This document shows positions 14,724-20,310 of a DNA stretch of 20,310 bases, piece by piece. A program made the position numbers and the translations under genes. This DNA is from UBA3478 sp046048095. GTDB taxonomy: Bacteria; Bacteroidota; Bacteroidia; Flavobacteriales; Flavobacteriaceae. The DNA lies in contig JBJOGS010000092.1 in NCBI GenBank assembly GCA_046048095.1, positions 1 through 20,310 of the forward strand, in the 5' to 3' direction. Position 1 is the first letter of the stretch, and each line of letters starts with the position of its first letter. Below the pieces are notes generated by a model. It had not been told where the DNA came from and searched no databases. It saw nothing but the letters and a program-made list of their open reading frames with translations.

Positions 14724-16004
14724 CACGGCTAGCACGCTGTAGTACAATAAGGCATGCGTTTTCGTAAACCACTCAACATGAAGTGGTGAAGGTACCCATT
14801 GCACTAAATAGTGCACTATAGATAACACCACTGATAGCACCTGGTTACCTAGTGCTGCCCCCGCGGCAAAGGTCAGCGCGATGAGGCCCGCTCCAAGAAT
14901 GAAGGGCATAAGCGGCAACAGGGCCAGTGACCCCACTAAAAACCACAATGAGATTGATTTAAACGTGACTAATGCAATAGGGGCAACTCCTAACTGCGCT
15001 GCACAACTCACCCCGCAGAGGTAATAGAGGTAGCGCCACACTTTTTGATTGGGTTCGAATGCCTTGAGCAGGGGCATGCTCAATACAATAGCGCCTACTG
15101 CTGAATAGCTCATTAAGAATCCTAAATCGAAAAGAAGCTTAGGAGAGATCATTAGACTTATCCATGCTGAGGCGACCAAAATATGCCCTGTAGAGACGAT
15201 ACGCTTTACTCGCTTGCTCAGCGCATACAAGCTCAAGATCAGGGTGGCGCGAACTACCGAGGGGCTAAATCCGGCTATACTTGCGTACACCCATAAGCAG
15301 CCTACCAGTAAAGGATCTCTGTAAGCAGCAGGTAGAAAGAAGAGTATGGTGCGAAGCAAGGCATAAAGTACGCCTATGTGCAATCCAGAAATAGCTAACA
15401 TATGAGAGGCGCCTAAATGTCTAAACTCCTTTTTAAGTTCTTCAGAAATCAAGCCGCGTTCACCGACCATGATGTTGGCTAAAAGTCCGAGCTGCGCTGG
15501 GCGAACGCCCAGCGCTCGCCACCGCGCGATGATTCTCGCTCTGAGTGATGGGCCCTCTGGTGAGGCGATCAAGAGGTAGTCGTTTACGAATGCCCTTGCG
15601 GTGGCGGCATTCTCTTGACCTTCAAACGGTGTCAGTGTAACGGCATAAAGCGCCCCGCTCTCGAGTGAGTCTTTGGTATAGAGCCAAATTGGTCCGCCGA
15701 TTCCTTCAGCTTCAAAGAGATAGCGCTTCGGTGTTTTACGGTTATAAGCGCTAATGCTTACCAGCGCCTTTTCAGGCCATTCAAGGGGCTTCGTGTTGGC
15801 GCGCATAAAATGTGCACCGACCAGCACCCATAGGGCGAGTTGAAAACTCTCTTGGACGGCAAAGCCACAGTGGTAGCAACTTAGAAGATAGCTGCAAAAA
15901 ACAAGCAGTAAGAGGTAGGGTGAGGTGCTGAGGTGATCAGCGAAGTATATTCCGCTAGCGAGATAGGCCAGTAGCCTGCTGATGAGCGAAAAGGGTGTTC
16001 TCAT
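14661..16004 (-). CDS. comEC: ComEC/Rec2-family DNA-uptake channel, short form
   Basis: 447 aa from the ATG at 16004. The frame stays open further upstream, but the first helix (LISRLLAYLASGIYFADHL) follows this Met directly. An N-terminal DUF4131-like region (about 1-165) precedes the Competence domain, whose signature GASHMLAISGLHIGVLYALL begins near 198, then several more helices. ComEC carries single-stranded DNA across the inner membrane in natural transformation. The metallo-beta-lactamase-like C-terminal domain of full-length ComEC is absent: the protein ends soon after the membrane domain, and its last ~20 residues are encoded antisense to the POT gene. It overlaps the lpxB 3' end by 50 bp. 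Function could be reduced if the missing domain matters here. Confidence 0.85.
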   Translation of the reverse strand: MRTPFSLISRLLAYLASGIYFADHLSTSPYLLLLVFCSYLLSCYHCGFAVQESFQLALWVLVGAHFMRANTKPLEWPEKALVSISAYNRKTPKRYLFEAEGIGGPIWLYTKDSLESGALYAVTLTPFEGQENAATARAFVNDYLLIASPEGPSLRARIIARWRALGVRPAQLGLLANIMVGERGLISEELKKEFRHLGASHMLAISGLHIGVLYALLRTILFFLPAAYRDPLLVGCLWVYASIAGFSPSVVRATLILSLYALSKRVKRIVSTGHILVASAWISLMISPKLLFDLGFLMSYSAVGAIVLSMPLLKAFEPNQKVWRYLYYLCGVSCAAQLGVAPIALVTFKSISLWFLVGSLALLPLMPFILGAGLIALTFAAGAALGNQVLSVVLSIVHYLVQWVPSPLHVEWFTKTHALLYYSVLAVLMYFAHKSLDQRRSQQHHYP

Positions 16005-17091
16005 AAATGCCTTTCGCGGCGCGTTCACTGGCTCCTTTTTGACCGAGCATTTTCTCGAGCAGAGCATACTGTTCGAGCATTTGTGCGCGGTAAGAAGCCT
16101 CTTCTAGACGCTGCAGTGCAAGTGCAATTTGATTTGGGGTACAGGCCTCTTGAATGAGTTCGGTCACACAGGGCTTGTCGAGTATGAGATTGACTAACGA
16201 GATATAGTTGAGTTTAACCAGTCGTTTTGCCAAGGCATAGGTAAGGGGACTGGTTTTATAGCAGACCACTTGAGGTGTTTTTAAGAGTGCGGTTTCGAGG
16301 GTGGCGGTGCCACTGGTCACAAGGGCCATGTGTGCTGCGCGTACCATGGATTGGGTGACCCCAAAGAGTACCGTTGAATTCGAGTCAATAAAGGGTTCGT
16401 AGGTACTGATATCGTGGCCCGGTGCTCCGGCGATGAGTACTTGATAGTTGGTGAAAGATGAAGTGGCGGCCAGCATGGCTGGAAGCATGCGTCGAATCTC
16501 TTGAGTTCGACTTCCTGGAAGCAACGCAATAATGGGTCGATCATCTAGACCATGAGCAGCGTGAAATGAGTCAGTGGGGCCTGAATCGGTGGGCAGGGCA
16601 TCGAGTAGTGGATGCCCGACAAAGTGCACTTTATAGTGATGTTTCGCATAAAAATCGGGCTCGAAGGGCAGCGTGACATAGAGATGATCTACGCTTTCTT
16701 TAATCGTCTCGATCCTCTTCGGGCGCGAGGCCCACACTTGAGGGGCGATGTAATAGTGTACTTGAAATCCCGCTCTTTTTGCCCATTGGGCCATACGTAG
16801 ATTGAAGCCAGAGAAATCGATGAGTATTAAGGCGTCTGGACGAAACGATTGTATTGCCGCTTTGCAAGCGTTGAAGCGTTTTTTAATCGTAAAGAGGTGA
16901 GTGAGCACCTCAAAGAACCCCATAAAACTGATGCTCTTGAAGTGAAAGTCTAGTGTGGCACCCCGCGCTTCCATGAGATCGCCACCCATCGCCCTAAATG
17001 AAGCTTGAGGATCGATTTTCGATAAGGCCTGGATGAGATTAGAGGCGTGTAGGTCTCCTGAGGCTTCTCCGGCGATGAGGTAGTACTTCAC
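15955..17091 (-). CDS. lpxB: Lipid-A-disaccharide synthase
   Basis: 378 aa, the usual length. LpxB (glycosyltransferase family 19) joins UDP-2,3-diacylglucosamine and lipid X to make the lipid A disaccharide at the inner face of the cytoplasmic membrane. Family motifs are in order: the N-terminal GEASGDLHASNLI (8-20), AMGGDLM, SISFMGFFEVL, ILIDFSGFN, YYIAPQVWAS, VTLPFEPDFY, FVGHPLLD, ALLPGSRTQEI and a C-terminal VTSGTATLETAL donor-site segment. It lies between surE and comEC on the same strand, with its own -7 box 22 bp upstream of the ATG. Confidence 0.96.
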   Translation of the reverse strand: MKYYLIAGEASGDLHASNLIQALSKIDPQASFRAMGGDLMEARGATLDFHFKSISFMGFFEVLTHLFTIKKRFNACKAAIQSFRPDALILIDFSGFNLRMAQWAKRAGFQVHYYIAPQVWASRPKRIETIKESVDHLYVTLPFEPDFYAKHHYKVHFVGHPLLDALPTDSGPTDSFHAAHGLDDRPIIALLPGSRTQEIRRMLPAMLAATSSFTNYQVLIAGAPGHDISTYEPFIDSNSTVLFGVTQSMVRAAHMALVTSGTATLETALLKTPQVVCYKTSPLTYALAKRLVKLNYISLVNLILDKPCVTELIQEACTPNQIALALQRLEEASYRAQMLEQYALLEKMLGQKGASERAAKGIYENTLFAHQQATGLSR

Positions 17092-17113
17092 TTTAAAATT
17101 CTTAATGCTGTCT

Positions 17114-17121
17114 CAAAGATA
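17114..17121 (-). promoter_or_regulatory. -7 promoter box for lpxB
   Basis: TATCTTTG on the minus strand is an exact TAnnTTTG match in the 70-bp gap between surE and lpxB, 22 bp before the lpxB ATG. It suggests lpxB-comEC can be transcribed apart from surE. Confidence 0.55.
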
Positions 17122-17161
17122 GCGCAATCCACTGCAGTGCTCTTGCAGCGCAGCTTGAAGC

Positions 17162-17941
17162 TTAGAGTTTGAGGTTCCAAGAGTTCACATGCGTCATACT
17201 GTGGTACGAGGTGAGGTCGAATTGGGTGGGTACCACAGAGACGTATCCGGCTTCGAGGGCGGCTATGTCCGTGTCTTCGCCTTGATCAAGCAGCACAAAG
17301 TCCCCGGTGAGCCAGTAATACTCTTTTCCTGAAGGGCTGATGCGTTTATCAAACTTTTCTTTCCAGTTGGCGCGCGCTTGACGGCAGACCTTGATGCCTT
17401 TTACCGGAGCTCCATCGGTTTTAGGAATATTTACATTGAGCACGGTGCCTTCGGGTATGCCTTTCTCTAAGGCCTGAGAGACCAAGGTGCGAACCACACT
17501 GTGGCATGCGCTGAAATTGGCATTCCAAGAGAAATCGAGCAGCGAAAATCCGATAGCCGGAATGCCTTCTACTCCCGCCTCTATGGCTGCGCTCATGGTG
17601 CCTGAATAAATCACGTTAATAGACGAGTTCGCCCCGTGGTTAATGCCTGAGATGCATAAATCGGGCTTCACATCGAGAATTTCGTGTAAGGCAAGTTTCA
17701 CACAATCTGCTGGAGTACCACTGGTAGAGTAGGCTCGAATGTCTGAGAGACTCGAATCGAGCTGTACCTTGTTGACTTCTAGGGTGCTGTCGATGGTGAT
17801 GGCATGTCCCATTCCTGACTGTGGACTGTCTGGAGCGACTACGACCAATTCTGCCAGGTCTTTGACGCTTTCAATAAGGTTTAAAATTCCAGGAGCGGTA
17901 ATTCCGTCGTCGTTACAAACGAGAATCAATGGTTTTTTCAA
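17162..17941 (-). CDS. surE: 5'/3'-nucleotidase SurE
   Basis: 259 aa from a TTG at 17941. A longer open frame begins at an ATG at 17986, but that stretch includes the promoter box, and the family normally begins directly before 'KPLILVxNDDG'. SurE removes phosphate from nucleoside monophosphates and is a divalent-metal enzyme. The metal ligands are present: Asp11-Asp12 (CNDDG), Ser42 (PDSPQSGMG) and Asn101 (ISGINHGAN). Other conserved segments are STSGTPADCV and YSGTMSAAIEA. It is divergent from prc and upstream of lpxB; the surE-lpxB neighbourhood is, from memory, common in Bacteroidota. Confidence 0.94.
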   Translation of the reverse strand: MKKPLILVCNDDGITAPGILNLIESVKDLAELVVVAPDSPQSGMGHAITIDSTLEVNKVQLDSSLSDIRAYSTSGTPADCVKLALHEILDVKPDLCISGINHGANSSINVIYSGTMSAAIEAGVEGIPAIGFSLLDFSWNANFSACHSVVRTLVSQALEKGIPEGTVLNVNIPKTDGAPVKGIKVCRQARANWKEKFDKRISPSGKEYYWLTGDFVLLDQGEDTDIAALEAGYVSVVPTQFDLTSYHSMTHVNSWNLKL

Positions 17942-17957
17942 GCTGTTAATTTTAATC

Positions 17958-17965
17958 CAAATGTA
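17958..17965 (-). promoter_or_regulatory. -7 promoter box for surE
   Basis: TACATTTG on the minus strand is an exact TAnnTTTG match, 16 bp before the TTG start. Its place inside the longer open frame supports the TTG as the real start. Confidence 0.5.
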
Positions 17966-17999
17966 GCGAGAATATTGGGTTTGCACGTTGCATTTTCAG

Positions 18000-18007
18000 T
18001 AACTTAG
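18000..18007 (+). promoter_or_regulatory. Possible -7 box for prc
   Basis: TAACTTAG partly matches TAnnTTTG and lies 24 bp before the prc ATG. A TTTG (17980-17983) is 16 bp upstream, slightly closer than the usual -33 spacing. Confidence 0.3.
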
Positions 18008-18031
18008 ATAGCTAAAAGAGCCCGTTGTCGT

Positions 18032-20149
18032 ATGAAAAAGAATGTGGTTTTTGGACTATTTGTCCTCGTTTTTGCTTTTGCTTCGTGCAGTTTTACCGAG
18101 TCTAATACTTTTGAGACAGACAATAAAGACAAGCTGCTTATTGATCTGATTACTTATGTCCTTGAAAAGGGCCACTATAGCCCTAAGCAGTTAGACGATG
18201 CCTTCTCTGCCGAAATCTATGATCGATTTATAGAGGGCCTTGACCCCCTTAAACGCTACTTCTTACTTGAAGACTTGCAAAAGTTTGAAGCCTATAAGCT
18301 TGATATCGACGATCAATTGAAGAATAAAGAGTTAGAGTTTTTCGATCTGGTCTATGAAACCTTGATGCTTCGTATCAATGAGTCGCAACAGCTCTACAAA
18401 GCGGTGCTTTCGAAGCCCATTAAGTTCAAATCGCGTGAAGTAACGGTGGATTATGAGGCCTTGGAATTCGCTTCATCTAGAAAACAACTCGAAGAGCGTT
18501 GGGAAGATCAATTGACACTCAATCTGCTTCCGGCCTATGATGCTAAAATTGAGAAGCAGGTGAAAGCCCTTGAGGTAGAAGAGTTAGACGCCAAGGCACT
18601 CAAAGAGGCCGAAGAGGCGGTGCGAAAAGACTTATTGAAGACGCTAGATGACTATTACAGTTTTCTAGAAGACCTTGAGCGTGACGATTATTTTGCTTCG
18701 TTCATCGGTGCGGTAGCAGAAACCTTTGATCCGCATACCAACTATATGGCGCCTGCCGATAAGGATGTTTTCGACATGAATATGTCCGGAAAATTTGAAG
18801 GGATTGGGGCCCGCCTGCAAAAGAAGCCAGAGGGCACCTTCATTGCTGAGGTCATTTCGGGGGGGCCTGTGTGGCGTGCCAAAGCCTTAGAGGTAGGGGA
18901 CGAAATCACCAAAGTGCGCCAAGAAACAGGAGAGCCGGTTGAAATTACTGGGATGCGAATAGACGACGCAATTAAGCTGATCAAGGGCCCTAAGGGTACC
19001 ACCGTATTTTTGACGGTGAAACGCGTGACGGGCAGCATAGAAGAGGTGGCCATTGTTCGCGATGTCGTTGAACTTGAAGAGAGCTATGCCAAAAGTGCCA
19101 CTATTATTGATGAGACCCAGAAGTATGGCCTGATCAATCTTCCGAAGTTTTATGTCGATTTCGAAGACTACAGTGAGCGAAACGCCGCGACAGATATAAA
19201 GGCCGAAATTGAGCGCCTCAAAGAAGAAAATGTCGAAGGCATTATACTTGATTTGCGTGACAACGGTGGCGGATCGCTGCAAACGGTGGTGGATATGGCA
19301 GGATACTTCATCGAAGAGGGCCCCATCGTTCAAGTGAAGGCCTCTGGTGACCGCAGAGAGATTCAACGCGATAAGGATGCTTCGGTGCTTTATGACGGTC
19401 CTTTAGTGATTTTAGTTAATGAACTCTCAGCTTCGGCCTCAGAGATTCTTGCGGCTGCCATGCAAGATTATAAACGCGCCATCATCTTAGGAAGCAGACA
19501 AACCTATGGCAAAGGCACGGTTCAAAACGTCATACCGCTTTCTAACATCATTCGCTCAAACGATTTAGGAGACCTAGGGGCACTGAAGTTGACCACCCAG
19601 AAATTTTACCGGATCAATGGGGGTTCGACGCAGCTCAAAGGAGTTTCTAGCGACATTGTGATGCCTGATCGTTATGCGTATGTCGATATAGGAGAACGCG
19701 ATCAAGAAAATCCGCTTGCTTGGGATCAAATAGAACCAGCCGCATTCAAGCCTTGGAGCAAGCAGATTGATTTCGATCGAGTGATTAGCAATAGCAACGA
19801 GCGCATTCAATCGAATCCTTATATCAAGTTGCTTGAAGAAGAAGCCCAATGGATCAAGCAGCAGCGCGACGATAACACAGCCTACTTGGGTCTAGAAGAA
19901 TACCGCAAAGAAAAAGAAGAGCTTCGTCAGCGCACCGATCGCTTTAAAAAGTTGGATACTTACGATTCAAAACTGAATTTTAGCTCTTTAAAATACGAAG
20001 AGGCCTTGTTTTTGAAAGATTCTATTCTAAGAGAAAAGCGCAATCGTTGGCATAAAGAACTCGCCCGGGACCTCTATGTAGAAGAGGCGGTGAATGTGCT
20101 CAAAGACCTCAAGCAGTTCACTTTTAATCGAACGACGATAAAGGGTTAA
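18032..20149 (+). CDS. prc: Carboxy-terminal processing protease (Tsp/Prc, peptidase S41)
   Basis: 705 aa. A lipoprotein signal ends at Cys19 (FAFASC), so the enzyme is anchored to a membrane in the periplasm. Domains in order: an N-terminal Tsp helical domain (about 30-230), a PDZ domain (about 250-335, from KFEGIGARLQKK to GPKGTTVFLTV), the S41 protease core (about 355-530) and a C-terminal DUF3340-type helical region (about 560-700). The catalytic residues align with those of E. coli Tsp: Ser468 in ELSASASEI, Asp479 in AMQDY and Lys494 in TYGKGTVQ. The E. coli enzyme degrades or trims envelope proteins, including wall hydrolases. It is convergent with rodA, the two stop codons overlapping. 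Confidence 0.95.
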   Translation: MKKNVVFGLFVLVFAFASCSFTESNTFETDNKDKLLIDLITYVLEKGHYSPKQLDDAFSAEIYDRFIEGLDPLKRYFLLEDLQKFEAYKLDIDDQLKNKELEFFDLVYETLMLRINESQQLYKAVLSKPIKFKSREVTVDYEALEFASSRKQLEERWEDQLTLNLLPAYDAKIEKQVKALEVEELDAKALKEAEEAVRKDLLKTLDDYYSFLEDLERDDYFASFIGAVAETFDPHTNYMAPADKDVFDMNMSGKFEGIGARLQKKPEGTFIAEVISGGPVWRAKALEVGDEITKVRQETGEPVEITGMRIDDAIKLIKGPKGTTVFLTVKRVTGSIEEVAIVRDVVELEESYAKSATIIDETQKYGLINLPKFYVDFEDYSERNAATDIKAEIERLKEENVEGIILDLRDNGGGSLQTVVDMAGYFIEEGPIVQVKASGDRREIQRDKDASVLYDGPLVILVNELSASASEILAAAMQDYKRAIILGSRQTYGKGTVQNVIPLSNIIRSNDLGDLGALKLTTQKFYRINGGSTQLKGVSSDIVMPDRYAYVDIGERDQENPLAWDQIEPAAFKPWSKQIDFDRVISNSNERIQSNPYIKLLEEEAQWIKQQRDDNTAYLGLEEYRKEKEELRQRTDRFKKLDTYDSKLNFSSLKYEEALFLKDSILREKRNRWHKELARDLYVEEAVNVLKDLKQFTFNRTTIKG

Positions 20150-20310
20150 TTAAAGTGGGTTTTATGACGGTTGGCGTCCATCTTCAAAAAGAGAAAGCAC
20201 ATTAGAATAAAGAAAAACAGTCCTGATCCGCCATAACTGAAAAAGGGTAGTGGAATGCCTATGGTCGGAAGCATCCCTAATACCATTCCGATATTGATGG
20301 TGAAGTGTAT
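20146..20310 (-). CDS. rodA: RodA-type SEDS peptidoglycan polymerase, 3' end only
   Basis: On the minus strand the frame is open from the window edge to a TAA at 20148-20146, giving the last 54 residues. It holds the SEDS-family C-terminal signature NIGMVLGMLPTIGIPLPFFS followed by YGGSG, a final membrane helix and a short basic tail (MDANRHKTHFN). RodA polymerises glycan strands for lateral wall growth; FtsW is its division paralogue. The tail favours RodA over FtsW, but with only the C-terminus visible this is not certain. Its last 4 bp overlap the prc stop. Confidence 0.82.
   Translation of the reverse strand: MHFTINIGMVLGMLPTIGIPLPFFSYGGSGLFFFILMCFLFLKMDANRHKTHFN

Noticed and set aside
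17092..17161. Short palindromic words (such as CACTGCAGTG) in the surE-lpxB gap as an operator or terminator
   Set aside because: The pairings are short and overlap one another, with no T-run. Only the -7 box could be supported.
17942..17986. ATG start 15 codons upstream for surE
   Set aside because: The extra residues include the TACATTTG promoter box and have no counterpart in SurE proteins, which normally begin just before KPLILV.
18742..19366. Minus-strand open frames of 103 and 159 codons inside prc
   Set aside because: They are shadows of the S41 protease coding sequence and their translations have no recognisable features.
1..20310. CRISPR array, prophage, insertion sequence or defence island
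   Set aside because: No regularly spaced direct repeats, transposase or integrase motifs, phage structural genes or known defence domains were seen on either strand.

Overview
The window looks like chromosomal DNA of a member of the Bacteroidota, most likely class Flavobacteriia. The evidence is TAnnTTTG-type -7 promoter boxes in front of several genes, little sign of Shine-Dalgarno sequences, a mevalonate-pathway pair (class II HMG-CoA reductase plus a 'GYDIA'-type GHMP kinase), a large two-domain Tsp/Prc lipoprotein, and the envelope gene order coaX / barrel protein / TPR protein / lptC / CNNM-CBS protein / ppiD. Most of the window is dense housekeeping sequence. I see no transposase, integrase, phage gene, CRISPR array or recognisable defence system.

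Layout. 1-469 is the 3' end of an AT-rich gene with FG-GAP/VCBS repeats, cut by the window edge. 470-793 has no gene but is rich in nested inverted repeats, including the probable terminator of the adjacent tRNA-Phe (minus strand, 794-866). 981-8765 is one plus-strand run: type III pantothenate kinase (coaX), an outer-membrane barrel protein, a periplasmic TPR protein, an LptC-like lipoprotein, a 67-aa membrane protein, a CNNM/CBS/CorC-type membrane protein and a PpiD-like membrane-anchored prolyl isomerase. Most of these genes act on or in the cell envelope. 8777-10983 is a two-gene minus-strand operon for mevalonate metabolism. 11077-14723 is a plus-strand pair, dipeptidyl peptidase IV followed by a proton:oligopeptide symporter, which fits peptide scavenging. 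14661-17941 is a minus-strand group: a short ComEC, LpxB (lipid A disaccharide synthase) and SurE. 18032-20149 is a plus-strand Tsp/Prc protease. The window ends inside the 3' end of rodA on the minus strand.

Themes. Outer-membrane and wall biogenesis dominate (LpxB, LptC, PpiD, Prc, RodA, the barrel protein). Gene packing is tight. Convergent pairs overlap at their stops (POT/comEC by 63 bp, prc/rodA by 4 bp), and the apparent ppiD terminator lies inside the coding region of the opposing kinase gene. The most unusual sequence is the inverted-repeat cluster at 618-785 beside tRNA-Phe. It coincides with a clear shift in base composition (about 37% G+C to the left by hand count, visibly higher to the right). 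No new biological system is evident from the sequence alone.
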